A stretch of DNA of 64,000 nt. It comes from Ruminobacter sp964520475. GTDB taxonomy: Bacteria > Pseudomonadota > Gammaproteobacteria > Enterobacterales > Succinivibrionaceae. The stretch is from positions 42,121 to 106,120 of the forward strand of contig CAZFNS010000005.1 of the NCBI GenBank assembly GCA_964520475.1. Reading direction: 5' to 3'. A program made the position numbers and the translations under genes. A model generated the notes under the pieces. That model saw only the letters and a list, made by a program, of their open reading frames with translations, had not been told where the DNA came from and made no database searches. The stretch's first letter is position 1. Each line of letters begins with the position of its first letter. Below are positions 54,255 to 64,000 of the stretch, piece by piece.

Positions 54255-55619
54255 ATGTCACTGGAAGTAATCATACTGGCCGCCGGGAAAGGCACGCGGA
54301 TGCGCTCGCCTCTGCCCAAGGTTCTGCACAGGATCGGCGGAAAGGAAATTTTAAGGCACGTGGCGGACAATGTTTCCGAGCTTTGTCCGGACCGGATCCA
54401 CATCGTTTACGGATTCGGCGGCGAGGAAGTCAGGAACGCCGTCGGCGGATCTTACGACTACGTCGAGCAGAAAGAACTGCTCGGCACCGGCCACGCCGTG
54501 CTGCAGGCCCTGCCCAACTGCGATCCCGGCAGCAAAATCCTCATTCTGGTATCCGATATCCCGCTGATTACCGCGGCCACGCTCGCGCCGCTCGTGGAAA
54601 GCGTCGGCGAAAAAGGCGTGGCCGTGCTCACCGCGCGGGTCGCCCGCCCGGCGGGCCTCGGCCGGATCAAAAGAAGCGCCTCCGGCGCGATCGAGGCCGT
54701 GGTCGAGGACAAGGACTGCACCCCGGAAGAGAAACTCATCGCGGAGATAAACACCGGGGTCATCGCCGCGGATTACGCCTCGCTCAAACTGCTGCTCGGC
54801 CAGGTCGGCAACGCCAACAGCCAGAAGGAGTATTACCTGACGGACATCATCTCGCTGGCCATAAAGAACGGCATCCCCGTGACTTCGGCCGAGGCTCCCG
54901 ATCCGATGGAGTGCGAGGGCATAAACGACAAGATCCAGCTCGCCCGGGCCGAAAGGTACTACCAGCGCCGGCTCGCCGGGAAGTACATGAAGGAAGGGCT
55001 GATTCTGGCCGATCCCGAGCGGGTCGATTTCCGGGGCGAGCTCGTTTTCGGGAGCAACACCATGCTGGACGTGAACGTGATCGTCGAGGGCCGGGTGAAA
55101 CTCGGGAACAACGTGGTCGTCGGCGCGGGCTGCGTGCTCAGGGACTGCGAGATCGGCGACGGATCCGTGCTGAGCCCCTACACGGTCATGGAAGGAACCG
55201 CGGTCGGGCCCGGCGCCACGCTGGGACCGTTCGCCCGTTTCCGCCCGGGCTGTCTCCTGGAGGAGAACGTGCACGTCGGGAACTTCGTCGAAGTCAAGAA
55301 ATCCCGCCTCGGCAGGGGCGTCAAGGCCGGTCATCTTTCGTATCTCGGGGACAGCGAGATTGGGGAGAGCGTCAATATCGGCGCCGGCGTCATAACCTGC
55401 AACTACGACGGGGCCAACAAATGGAAAACCGTCATCGGGAACAACGTGTTCGTGGGTTCCGACACCCAGATCGTCGCCCCGGTCAGCATCGGCGACAACG
55501 CGACGATAGGAGCGGGCACCACCGTCACCAGGAACGTTGAGGCGGACGCTCTGACGATCACCAGGGCCCCGTCCAAGGTAATCAAGGGTTGGAAAAGACC
55601 GGAAAAGGAAAAGAAATAG
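54255..55619 (+). CDS. glmU: Bifunctional UDP-GlcNAc pyrophosphorylase / glucosamine-1-phosphate acetyltransferase
   Basis: Last two steps to UDP-GlcNAc. N-terminal uridyltransferase with LAAGKGTRMRSPLPKVLHRIGG; C-terminal left-handed beta-helix hexapeptide repeats, with the AGVITCNYDGANKWKT acetyltransferase motif. 454 residues, full length. Upstream of glmS, the enzyme feeding the same pathway. Confidence 0.97.
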   Translation: MSLEVIILAAGKGTRMRSPLPKVLHRIGGKEILRHVADNVSELCPDRIHIVYGFGGEEVRNAVGGSYDYVEQKELLGTGHAVLQALPNCDPGSKILILVSDIPLITAATLAPLVESVGEKGVAVLTARVARPAGLGRIKRSASGAIEAVVEDKDCTPEEKLIAEINTGVIAADYASLKLLLGQVGNANSQKEYYLTDIISLAIKNGIPVTSAEAPDPMECEGINDKIQLARAERYYQRRLAGKYMKEGLILADPERVDFRGELVFGSNTMLDVNVIVEGRVKLGNNVVVGAGCVLRDCEIGDGSVLSPYTVMEGTAVGPGATLGPFARFRPGCLLEENVHVGNFVEVKKSRLGRGVKAGHLSYLGDSEIGESVNIGAGVITCNYDGANKWKTVIGNNVFVGSDTQIVAPVSIGDNATIGAGTTVTRNVEADALTITRAPSKVIKGWKRPEKEKK

Positions 55620-55661
55620 CGGCGGAAACCGGACGCTGAGACGGCCGCCCGGGGAGGACAT

Positions 55662-57509
<1,848 letters not shown>

Positions 57510-57512
57510 AAG

Positions 57513-58352
57513 ATGCTCAGGATCGGGTGCCATCTGTCGTGCGCCGCCGGCTATCTGGCCATGGCCAGGGACGCCGTCGCCATAAACGCCGACACCTTTC
57601 AGTTTTTTACCAGAAATCCGCGGGGAGGACGGGCCAAGCCCCTGTCCGAACCCGATCTTCGGGCGTTTCTGGGGTACGCGGAGGAACACGGCATCGGGAG
57701 CGTGCTCGCCCACGCCCCGTACACGCTTAACCCCTGCTCCAACGACGAAAAGATCCGGGCGTTCGCCCGCGAGGTGATGGCGGACGATCTCGCCATAACG
57801 GATCGGATCCCCGGCTGCATGTACAACTTTCATCCGGGCTCGCACGTGAAGCAGGGAGCCGAAGAGGGAATCCGGATGACCGCGGAGCATCTCAACGCCA
57901 TCCTGAAGCCGGATCTGAAAACTCCCGTCCTGATTGAGACGATGGCCGGCAAAGGCAGCGAGATCGGCCGGACTTTCGGGGAGATAAGAGACATCATGGA
58001 CCGGGTGGAACTCGCCGGAAAACTCGGCGTCTGTCTCGACACCTGCCATGTGTGGGACGGCGGCTACGACATCGTGAACCGCCTCGACGACGTCCTCGGC
58101 GAGTTTGACCGGATCGTCGGCCTCGGCAGACTGAAGGCCGTTCACCTCAACGACAGCAAAAATCCCCTGGGATCCCATAAGGACCGGCACGAGCGCGTGG
58201 GTCACGGGCAGATCGGCCTCGAGGCTCTGGTCGGAGTGATCAACCACGCGAGTCTGCGGGGGCTGCCCTTTTATCTGGAAACGCCGCAGGACAGCCTCGG
58301 GGGCTGGGCGGACGAGATAGCCCTGCTGCGCGGTTTCTACACGGGGGACTGA
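57513..58352 (+). CDS. nfo: Endonuclease IV (AP endonuclease)
   Basis: Zinc-dependent AP endonuclease, 279 residues. Opens LRIGCHLSCAAGYLAMARDA; zinc ligands are visible in NFHPGSH, ETMAGKG, CLDTCHVWDGGYDI, VHLNDSKNPLGSHKDRHERVGHGQIG. It starts 3 bases after glmS, an unusual operon partner. Confidence 0.95.
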   Translation: MLRIGCHLSCAAGYLAMARDAVAINADTFQFFTRNPRGGRAKPLSEPDLRAFLGYAEEHGIGSVLAHAPYTLNPCSNDEKIRAFAREVMADDLAITDRIPGCMYNFHPGSHVKQGAEEGIRMTAEHLNAILKPDLKTPVLIETMAGKGSEIGRTFGEIRDIMDRVELAGKLGVCLDTCHVWDGGYDIVNRLDDVLGEFDRIVGLGRLKAVHLNDSKNPLGSHKDRHERVGHGQIGLEALVGVINHASLRGLPFYLETPQDSLGGWADEIALLRGFYTGD

Positions 58353-58504
58353 CGGTCCCGAAGCCCCGCGCGGCGGGGCGGCCGGCGGGGGGAACTGCGC
58401 GCCCCCTCCCGTTAGTCCTTGTTAGTTCTCCGATTCTGTCTTAAAATTAATGCAGTTCAAAATTTATTTCCGGCGGGGGCGCCGGCCCGGGCTTTATTTT
58501 CCGT

Positions 58505-59281
58505 ATGAAGATAAGTGAATTTTTATTGCTGACGTTTTGTCTCGCCGTCCCGGTCTGCGGCCCGGCCGCGGAAAGCAAAACCGGAGAGGTTCCCGGCCCG
58601 GACGACGGCGTCAGCGTCTGCGCCATTCCCCAGCTCTACGATTATCTCGAGGAACTCAGGAAAAACTACGACAAGGGCAGGCTGGACATAACGTACGCGT
58701 CGGCGACCATGCTGTACGCCTCTGCGGTCAACGGCGAGCTTTCCTGCGACATCTATCTGGGCAACGACGAGAAATTTCCCGCGCGGTATATTTCGAGCGG
58801 GCTCGGGGACGGTTCTTCCTACGGGTATTTCACGCGCACCGACCTTTCCCTTTTCTCCGTGACCACCATCGCCGGGGGCGGCTGCGACATACTGAACAAG
58901 AACGTGTTCACCAAAATCGCGGTGCCCAATCCCAAACTGAACGTTTCGGGATTCGCGGCCATGCAGGTGCTCGAAGGGTACATGAAGAAGAATCCCGATT
59001 TAAGGAGCAAGATCGTCTTCAGCGAAAACGAATACGCGGTTCTCTCTTCCGTGGCCAACGGATACGCCATGGTCGGCATTCTGCCCTACAATATGGTTAC
59101 GGACAACCGGATGAAGGAGACCGGCTCCTCGTGCCTGTTCGACGGAACGGACTACGTGCCGCTGCGCTACTACTACATGATGTTCAAAAAAGTTAAGAAC
59201 AGGCGGCTTACGGAACAGTTCCGGGATTATCTGTTCGGCGACGAGTCCCGGGGAATTTTAAACAAACACGGCTACCGTTAA
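58505..59281 (+). CDS. Periplasmic solute-binding protein, ModA-like
   Basis: 258-residue exported protein: signal peptide MKISEFLLLTFCLAVPVCGPAAES, then a type 2 periplasmic-binding fold. Features like molybdate-binding ModA: LDITYASATMLYASAVNGELSCDIYLGNDEKFPARYIS and the segment IAVPNPKLNVSGFAAMQVLEGY. Divergent, and no modBC permease or ATPase lies nearby, so the ligand and transporter are unknown. It has five Cys in the mature part. Identity as ModA itself is not claimed. Confidence 0.65.
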   Translation: MKISEFLLLTFCLAVPVCGPAAESKTGEVPGPDDGVSVCAIPQLYDYLEELRKNYDKGRLDITYASATMLYASAVNGELSCDIYLGNDEKFPARYISSGLGDGSSYGYFTRTDLSLFSVTTIAGGGCDILNKNVFTKIAVPNPKLNVSGFAAMQVLEGYMKKNPDLRSKIVFSENEYAVLSSVANGYAMVGILPYNMVTDNRMKETGSSCLFDGTDYVPLRYYYMMFKKVKNRRLTEQFRDYLFGDESRGILNKHGYR

Positions 59282-59356
59282 CGGCGCGTCCGGGCCGGAC
59301 GGTCCGGGAAAGCGCCGGGTCGCGGCCCGGGCATAAAATTTTACAGGAAGTGAATT

Positions 59357-59629
59357 ATGTCTTTGGAAATGGAAATCGAAATCACCGGCAGACATGGTTT
59401 GCACGTGAGACCATGCGCTTCCCTGGTGAAAATCTGCAACAGCGTGCCGAATGTGAGCGTCAAGATCAGAAATACCTCCGAAAATTCCCCGTACGTCGAC
59501 GGGAAGAGCATGATCCAGGTTTCGACCCTGCGGGCTTCCTGCGGCCAGAAACTGCATTTCGTCATCGACGGGGACAACTCCACCGAAATGGCGGAAAGAA
59601 TCGAGGATTTCTTTTCCCGCCTGAGCTGA
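59357..59629 (+). CDS. HPr-family phosphocarrier
   Basis: 90-residue phosphocarrier with the active-site His16 in GRHGLHVRP and a Ser51 at the HPr kinase-like position (VDGKSMIQV). E. coli Ser46 is at the equivalent place. AGGAAG precedes the ATG. No ptsI, crr or ptsN is in the window, so whether it is HPr or the nitrogen-PTS NPr cannot be decided. Confidence 0.85.
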   Translation: MSLEMEIEITGRHGLHVRPCASLVKICNSVPNVSVKIRNTSENSPYVDGKSMIQVSTLRASCGQKLHFVIDGDNSTEMAERIEDFFSRLS

Positions 59630-59902
59630 CCGCCGTTCCCGGGCTTTTCCCGGCCCCGCGCCGCGGTTCGCCGGAGCCGCGGCCCCGGCGTTCCCGCCCG
59701 TCCCGGCCGCGTTTTAAGGCTTGGCGGCAGAAAAGCGCCGCAAACACGGCTTATACTGCCCGGGATCTATTGTTCAAATATGAAATAAAAAACAGATTAC
59801 TTAGATAATGATCACTTATTGCTGAACAAAAAATCTATAGAATGTAAACATATTATGTACTCTGAATTTCAATAAATTACATAATCTAGGGACGGTTGGT
59901 AT
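59630..59902. other. AT-rich regulatory region upstream of the PIN-like gene
   Basis: From about 59770 to 59895 the composition is strikingly AT-rich compared with the rest of the window, with several TATAAT-like hexamers (for example TCTATAGAAT). The first part, to about 59730, is GC-rich. No gene is seen. It is likely a strong promoter or a site for an AT-binding nucleoid protein. Confidence 0.4.
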
Positions 59903-60499
59903 ATGTCAAACAAGATTTTAATTTTACCCAATTTTGCGGAACAGGTTCTGCCCAACGAAGGGCTTGATCGTTACGACAAAGTTCTTCTGCTGACCGAAGA
60001 TCAGGACAACCTGCCTTTCAAGGTTGTTAAGAACCTGATGAATCTGGCCAAGACCCAGCAGGTTGACATTGATTTTCTGGAGATTCCCCATCAGACGGAA
60101 AACGAACTGCTCCTCGACCTGGCTTTCAAGATCGCGATTCTGGCGTCCGCCGATCCGGAAGTCCAGATCACTTTCGTCACCGAGAACAGGAACTTCGACA
60201 CCCTGGTCGAGGCCGCCAAGGCCAACGGGCTGAGCGTGGCCAGAGCCGACGGGTTCTCCCGCATCAGCGCGGTTCCGAGCGGTCCCAGCAAGATTCAGAA
60301 CCCGCTGAAGCCGCATGAAGTTACGGTGAACAAGCCGGCGGCGAAGGTTCAGGAAGTGGTGCAGCAGGCGAGACCCGCGGCGGCGGCAGCTGCGGCGGCC
60401 CTGGCTGCGGCCAAGAAGGAACCCGCGGCGAGCGCCGGCGAGGCTCACGGAGACAAGAACAAGAAACTTATCGCCTCCCTCCTGAGCGGCCAGAAGTAA
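59903..60499 (+). CDS. PIN/NYN-like domain protein with Ala-rich tail
   Basis: 198 residues, not assignable to a named gene. Residues 1-115 resemble PIN-like/NYN nuclease-fold proteins: ILILPNFAEQVLP, LLLDLAFKIAILASADPEVQITFVTENRNFDTLVEAAKANGLSVARAD, where acidic residues (D114 region, ENRNFD) could hold a metal. Then a Pro/Lys linker, an Ala-rich run (about 155-170) and a basic C-terminal tail (KNKKLIASLLSGQK). Own terminator, single gene. Function unknown; an RNA- or nucleotide-related role is inference from the fold guess. Confidence 0.6.
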   Translation: MSNKILILPNFAEQVLPNEGLDRYDKVLLLTEDQDNLPFKVVKNLMNLAKTQQVDIDFLEIPHQTENELLLDLAFKIAILASADPEVQITFVTENRNFDTLVEAAKANGLSVARADGFSRISAVPSGPSKIQNPLKPHEVTVNKPAAKVQEVVQQARPAAAAAAAALAAAKKEPAASAGEAHGDKNKKLIASLLSGQK

Positions 60500-60520
60500 G
60501 CCCGGAATTACGTTTCGTCA

Positions 60521-60560
60521 ACCCGTTTACCGGTCTTCGGATCGGTAAATGGGTTTTTTT
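60521..60560 (+). terminator. Rho-independent terminator after the PIN-like gene
   Basis: Long stem ACCCGTTTACCG/CGGTAAATGGGT (one wobble pair) followed by a T-run. Confidence 0.85.
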
Positions 60561-60651
60561 ATGCCCGGGCCGGGTTTAGGGGAGAAACGGTATTGTCCGC
60601 GGGACGAAATTGGTTTATTGTTACCGCAGGGTTTTATACGCGGGGTTAAGC

Positions 60652-60747
60652 ATGCCATCGTTTTTTTTATCCGGATTTTCCGCGCGGATCGCCTGCGCCG
60701 CCGCGGTCCTGGCGTTTATCTATATTCTGATCTTTCTGGTTATCTGA
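60652..60747 (+). CDS. Possible 31-residue membrane peptide
   Basis: ATG at 60652 to TGA 60745-60747 encodes MPSFFLSGFSARIACAAAVL and then a hydrophobic tail (AFIYILIFLVI). It ends two bases before the ABC ATPase start, an arrangement consistent with translational coupling. The RBS (GGGGTT) is weak. It may be a small membrane protein or a leader peptide, or chance. Confidence 0.35.
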   Translation: MPSFFLSGFSARIACAAAVLAFIYILIFLVI

Positions 60748-60749
60748 CT

Positions 60750-61472
60750 ATGATTGAAATCAGCAACCTGACGCTCGGCTACAACCGTCATCCCGTGATC
60801 CACCACCTTTCCCTGAAGATCGGCAGGGGAGACTCGGTGGCCGTGGTCGGGCCCAACGGCTGCGGCAAATCCTCGCTGCTCAAGGGAATAATGTCGTTCG
60901 TCAAGCCGATGGAGGGCGAAATCAGGTGCGCGGCGCCCCGCGAAAAGATAGCCTACCTGCCGCAGAGTTCCACCGTGGACAAAACCTTCCCGATGACGGC
61001 GCTGGAGTTCGCCGCCTCCGGGCTTTTTTACAAAAAGGGCTTTTTCGGGGGGCTTGACCGCGGCGATTACGCCCTGGTGGAAGGCGCCCTCGAGCGGACG
61101 GGGCTCAGGGGCATGGCCGACGAGCCGCTCAAAGCCCTGAGCGGGGGACAGATCCAGCGGGCCCTGTTCGCCCGGCTGATTATCCAGGACGCCGATCTGA
61201 TCATTCTCGACGAACCCTTCAACGCGATCGACGTAAAAACCGTGGCGGAACTGCTTAAGATCGTCAAAGCGTGGATAAGCGCCGGACGGACCGTCGTGTC
61301 CGTCCTGCACGATCTGCGGCAGGTCAGGGAAGTTTTCGCGCTGACCGCCATTCTGTCGCGCGAACTGGTCGCCTTCGGGCCGACGGAGGAGGTTCTGACC
61401 CGGGAAAACCTGGACAAGGCTTTCAGTAACAGCTTTTATCCGCACAAGGACGCGAACTTCTGCACCAAATAG
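60750..61472 (+). CDS. ABC transporter ATP-binding protein, metal (Zn/Mn) type
   Basis: 240-residue ATPase: Walker A GPNGCGKSS, Q-loop LPQSS, signature LSGGQIQRALFAR, Walker B LIILDEPFNAID, H-loop HD. The sequence following the permease pair resembles ZnuC/SitB metal transporters. The ATG at 60750 (MIEISNLTLGY) is chosen; longer frames lack similarity. Partner permease is 3 bases downstream. No solute-binding protein is in the window. Confidence 0.88.
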   Translation: MIEISNLTLGYNRHPVIHHLSLKIGRGDSVAVVGPNGCGKSSLLKGIMSFVKPMEGEIRCAAPREKIAYLPQSSTVDKTFPMTALEFAASGLFYKKGFFGGLDRGDYALVEGALERTGLRGMADEPLKALSGGQIQRALFARLIIQDADLIILDEPFNAIDVKTVAELLKIVKAWISAGRTVVSVLHDLRQVREVFALTAILSRELVAFGPTEEVLTRENLDKAFSNSFYPHKDANFCTK

Positions 61473-61474
61473 CC

Positions 61475-62353
61475 ATGTTTTCAGCAATATCCGATTATTT
61501 TATAAATCCTTTCGCGACATACGATTTCATGCGGAAGGCGCTGGTCGCGCTGATTTGCCTGAGCGCCTGCTCGCCGGTGACGGGCGTTTTTCTGAACCTC
61601 AAGAAGATGAGTCTGAGCGGCGACGCGATTTCGCACGCCATCCTGCCGGGGGCGGCCGCGGGCTTCATGCTTTCGGGTCTCTCCGTCGCGGCCATGACCG
61701 CCGGCGGGCTGGCCGCGGGCATCGTCGTCATAATCACGTCGGCGCTGTTCTCCCGGGCGAGCAAGAGCAGCGAGGAAAGCAGTTTGGCGGTGTTCTACAT
61801 GTGCAGCCTGGCCCTCGGGGTGCTGCTGGTCTCCCTGAACGGGTCGAATATCGACCTGCTGCACTTCCTGTTCGGATCGGTCTTCGCCACGGGCCCGGAA
61901 AACATCGTTCTGCTCGGCATATGCGCGACGGTCACGCTCGTCGTTCTCGCTCTCATCGGCCGGCCGCTGATTCTCGACATCGTCGACCCGCTTTTTCTCG
62001 CTTCGGTGAGCAGATCGGGAACGTACGCGCACGTCTGCTTCATGATCCTGACCGTGTTCAATCTGGTTTGCAGTTTCCAGGCGCTGGGCACGCTGATGTC
62101 CGTGGGCGTGATGGTCATACCCGCGGCCGCCGCCCGGTTCTGGACCTACCGGCTGTCGGGGATCATCGCCCTGAGCGTGGCCTTTTCCGCGGTCTCGTCG
62201 TACGCGGGGCTCCTGTTGTCGTTCCACCTGGATCTGCCGTGCAGTCCGGCCATCATTCTGGCTCTCGGCTGCGTCTACGTGATATCGTTCCTGACCGGGA
62301 GCCACCTCGGCATGATCAAAAAGCTGGCGAAGGGCCGGCATTACGAGAACTGA
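61475..62353 (+). CDS. ABC-3 family metal transporter permease
   Basis: 292-residue inner-membrane protein with about eight helices; LSGDAISHAILPGAAAGFML and LFGSVFATGPENIVLLG are signatures of the ZnuB/MntB/SitC group. Operon with the upstream ATPase. Metal specificity (Zn, Mn or Fe) cannot be read from sequence; no Zur- or MntR-like operator was recognised. Confidence 0.9.
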   Translation: MFSAISDYFINPFATYDFMRKALVALICLSACSPVTGVFLNLKKMSLSGDAISHAILPGAAAGFMLSGLSVAAMTAGGLAAGIVVIITSALFSRASKSSEESSLAVFYMCSLALGVLLVSLNGSNIDLLHFLFGSVFATGPENIVLLGICATVTLVVLALIGRPLILDIVDPLFLASVSRSGTYAHVCFMILTVFNLVCSFQALGTLMSVGVMVIPAAAARFWTYRLSGIIALSVAFSAVSSYAGLLLSFHLDLPCSPAIILALGCVYVISFLTGSHLGMIKKLAKGRHYEN

Positions 62354-62371
62354 CCGAAGCCGGGGAGACGG

Positions 62372-62403
62372 AAAAAGGCCGCGGGGCAAAAACCCGCGGC
62401 CTT
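62372..62403 (-). terminator. Shared terminator between the ABC permease and lgt
   Basis: Perfect AAGGCCGCGGG-N7-CCCGCGGCCTT stem lying between convergent genes; the A-run on the left is a T-run for lgt on the minus strand, and the plus side has only TTGC. Confidence 0.75.
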
Positions 62404-62431
62404 GCTGTTCCCGCGTCCGCGGGCGCGCGCA

Positions 62432-63250
62432 TCAATCCTTCCCGCCGTATTTGAGGGTGCGCGCGTCGGCGAGGCTTTTGCACGCGAAACCGGCGGCGCA
62501 GAGGCAGATTCCCGCGGCGATGAAGGGAATGCTCAGGTACTGGCCCACGGTGAGCAGGGAGTCGTTGCGGTAAGCCGCCTGCTCGGGTTTGAATATTTCC
62601 AGAAAAATCCTCGCGGAGAATATCATGATGAAGAACAGGCCGAGAATAAACCCGGATTTTCTGTTCGTCAGCTTTTTGTACGTTACGAGGAGCAGCACCG
62701 AGATAAGCAGGTAGGAAAAAGATTCGTACAGCTGCACGGGGTGCCGCGGGATGTCGTCGATTCTCTCGAAAATCACGCCGTACGGCCCTTCGGAGGGTTT
62801 GCCGTAAATTTCCGAGTTGAAGAAATTCCCCAGGCGGATCATGAACCCGACGAAGGCGGTCGGAATGCAGAGCAGGTCGGCCATGTTAAGGAATTTGTAC
62901 TTGTATATTCTGCAGAACAGGACGGTGGCGACGAGCAGCCCGACGCCCCCGCCGTGGCTCGCGAGGCCGCCCTTCCATATTTTGAGTATTTCCAGGGGCC
63001 GATCGAGATAGTACCCGGGATCGTAAACCAGGCAGTGTCCGAGCCGGGCGCCGACGACGGTTCCCGCGATCATGTAGATAAGCAGCGTGTCAAGCTGGGA
63101 GGTGTCCAGCCGCTCCTTCCTGAAATGGCGGAAGACAAAGAAATATCCCAGCAGGAAACCGGCGGCGAACAGCACCCCGTACCATCTGAACGAAAGGTTT
63201 ATTCCCGGGACGGTGAACAGCACGGGATCGATATTCCAGCGAATCAGCAT
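62432..63250 (-). CDS. lgt: Prolipoprotein diacylglyceryl transferase
   Basis: Seven-helix membrane enzyme attaching diacylglycerol to the lipobox Cys of prolipoproteins, 272 residues. The HGGGVGLL motif and the conserved R-N pair in GFMIRLGNFFNSEIYG match Lgt; RHPVQLYES is the second signature. It serves proteins such as AcrA and PqiC here. Confidence 0.96.
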   Translation of the reverse strand: MLIRWNIDPVLFTVPGINLSFRWYGVLFAAGFLLGYFFVFRHFRKERLDTSQLDTLLIYMIAGTVVGARLGHCLVYDPGYYLDRPLEILKIWKGGLASHGGGVGLLVATVLFCRIYKYKFLNMADLLCIPTAFVGFMIRLGNFFNSEIYGKPSEGPYGVIFERIDDIPRHPVQLYESFSYLLISVLLLVTYKKLTNRKSGFILGLFFIMIFSARIFLEIFKPEQAAYRNDSLLTVGQYLSIPFIAAGICLCAAGFACKSLADARTLKYGGKD

Positions 63251-63398
63251 GTTAAGCCCAAAACCGAAGTGCGACGATGAATGACTGTCCCCTATTTTAA
63301 TGGCAAATAAACCGGCGTGAGCAAATTTTTTTGCCCGTTCCCCCGCGTAACCGGCGGACGGCCCGTTTTGTCCTGCCGGACCCCGCGCCCGCGCGGGC

Positions 63399-63426
63399 TT
63401 GACAAGACGGGGGAAAAGGTTGTATA
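63399..63426 (+). promoter_or_regulatory. Sigma70 promoter of the small membrane protein gene
   Basis: Perfect TTGACA (63399-63404) with TGTATA (63421-63426) at 16-base spacing, 50 bases upstream of the ATG at 63477. Confidence 0.65.
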
Positions 63427-63476
63427 CCTCAGCACAGGGGGAACGCCGGACGGCAAACGGAGCGGATCGGGCTAAT

Positions 63477-63848
63477 ATGAACGAATTAATTCAGTCATTT
63501 GTGGTTTCCTGCGGGATGACGCTGTTAATCGCGGGCTTCGTATGCTGTTTCATCGCGGTGAGCTTCCGTTTCGGCGTGCTGTGCACGCTCATAGCGAACG
63601 CGTTTTTCTGCGCGGTGATCGTCATACCGAACCAGATCACCGCCTTCGTCGAAAGAAACGGCTTCGCCGATTTCTTCACCATCAGTCCGGAGGAACTGAG
63701 GCTTAAGGCCGTGGTGACGGCGCTGGTCATCATGGTGTTTCTCTGGAGCGTGCGCTGGTTCAAGCATCTGGTCATCGAAGGGGTTTTCTACTTCCTCTTT
63801 CCCCAGGTCATTAAGCCCGAGGCGCCCCGCGCCCCCGGGCGGCGCTGA
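63477..63848 (+). CDS. Predicted small inner-membrane protein of unknown function
   Basis: 123 residues with three to four hydrophobic segments (FVVSCGMTLLIAGFVCCFIAV, RFGVLCTLIANAFFCAVIVIP, LKAVVTALVIMVFLWSV, HLVIEGVFYFLFP). No family recognised. ATG 63477 lies 50 bases after a good promoter, and a terminator follows; the longer frame from 63399 would overlap the promoter itself. Weak RBS. Confidence 0.6.
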   Translation: MNELIQSFVVSCGMTLLIAGFVCCFIAVSFRFGVLCTLIANAFFCAVIVIPNQITAFVERNGFADFFTISPEELRLKAVVTALVIMVFLWSVRWFKHLVIEGVFYFLFPQVIKPEAPRAPGRR

Positions 63849-63863
63849 AACGATAACGGGGAG

Positions 63864-63896
63864 AACCCCGCGGCGGGCCCGCGCCGCGGGGTTTTT
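63864..63896 (+). terminator. Rho-independent terminator of the small membrane protein gene
   Basis: 12-bp stem AACCCCGCGGCG/CGCCGCGGGGTT followed by TTT. Confidence 0.82.
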
Positions 63897-63952
63897 CGCG
63901 CCGGCCGGGATCCCCCGGAGCTCAGTTTTTTGCCAAGAAGATCAAAAAACCG

Positions 63953-63980
63953 TTGACGAAAAAAAATAAAGCATTAAAAT
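63953..63980 (+). promoter_or_regulatory. Promoter for a gene beyond the window edge
   Basis: TTGACG (63953-63958) and TAAAAT (63975-63980) with 16-base spacing in an AT-rich patch; nothing encoded between here and the end, so it serves a gene starting after 64000. Confidence 0.5.
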
Positions 63981-64000
63981 GCACATCTACCGTCAAGCCG

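Noticed and set aside
55620..55661. glmS ribozyme
   Set aside because: Only 42 bases lie between glmU and glmS, far too short for the ribozyme, and the system is not expected in this group.
59397..59412. parS-like GGTTTGCACGTGAGAC
   Set aside because: It falls on the conserved HPr active-site codons (G-L-H-V-R-P) and has several mismatches; chance similarity.

Overview
The window is a GC-rich chromosomal segment around the replication origin of a gammaproteobacterium. Evidence for the class: GyrB carries the long TOPRIM insert; IlvC is the long class II form; EF-P has Arg32 next to an EarP gene; glyQ and glyS are separate; and an AcrAB-type pump and a pqiABC operon are present. The family cannot be fixed from sequence alone; a host-associated anaerobe such as a Succinivibrionaceae relative is only a guess. 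A 100-N scaffold gap suggests a draft or metagenome assembly.

Layout. 1-11.1 kb: partial gyrB, an OmpA-like porin, a TetR regulator divergent from acrA-acrB, rdgB and hemW. 11.2-13.3 kb: tRNA-Val(GAC) and two flavin-linked reductase genes. 13.6-15.65 kb: a very dense array of parS centromere sites, 23 with an intact 14-bp core plus several degenerate ones. 15.6-19.8 kb: recF, dnaN and dnaA on the minus strand. 19.8-20.36 kb: probable oriC, from which core genes diverge. 20.36-24.5 kb: rpmH, rnpA, yidD, yidC, mnmE, tusA. 24.6-35.7 kb: glyQS, ilvC, pgi, a TreZ-like GH13 enzyme, a Fic toxin-antitoxin pair, gltX. 35.8-41.4 kb: pqiABC (minus strand), earP, efp. 42.1-46.3 kb: mnmG, rsmG, parA, parB. 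46.4-54.1 kb: the ATP synthase operon atpIBEEFHAGDC. 54.3-63.9 kb: glmU, glmS, nfo, a ModA-like protein, an HPr-like protein, a PIN/NYN-like protein, a metal-type ABC transporter, lgt and a small membrane protein.

The main discovery candidate is the parS array. Chromosomal parS sites are normally few and scattered. Here they form a modular, tandemly repeated block just beyond recF, where gyrB usually lies, about 4 kb from the probable oriC and about 29 kb from parAB. It looks like a plasmid-style tandem centromere built from the chromosomal parS motif. The array seems to have evolved by duplication and short-homology deletion, and its last degenerate site is read as the end of recF.

The second unusual system is the ATP synthase Fo sector. 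AtpB is 447 residues instead of about 270, because of an extra hydrophobic block of about 120 residues between the helices carrying the essential Arg and the last helix, plus a Cys-containing N-terminal insertion. It is followed by two tandem atpE genes encoding nearly identical c subunits that differ at many synonymous sites.

Other points: the N gap in acrA is probably a false gap, because its flanks share 55 identical bases and collapsing them restores a 398-residue protein. The Fic antitoxin has the TxxxEG inhibitory motif. TreZ, the ModA-like protein and the HPr-like protein lack their usual partners in this window.
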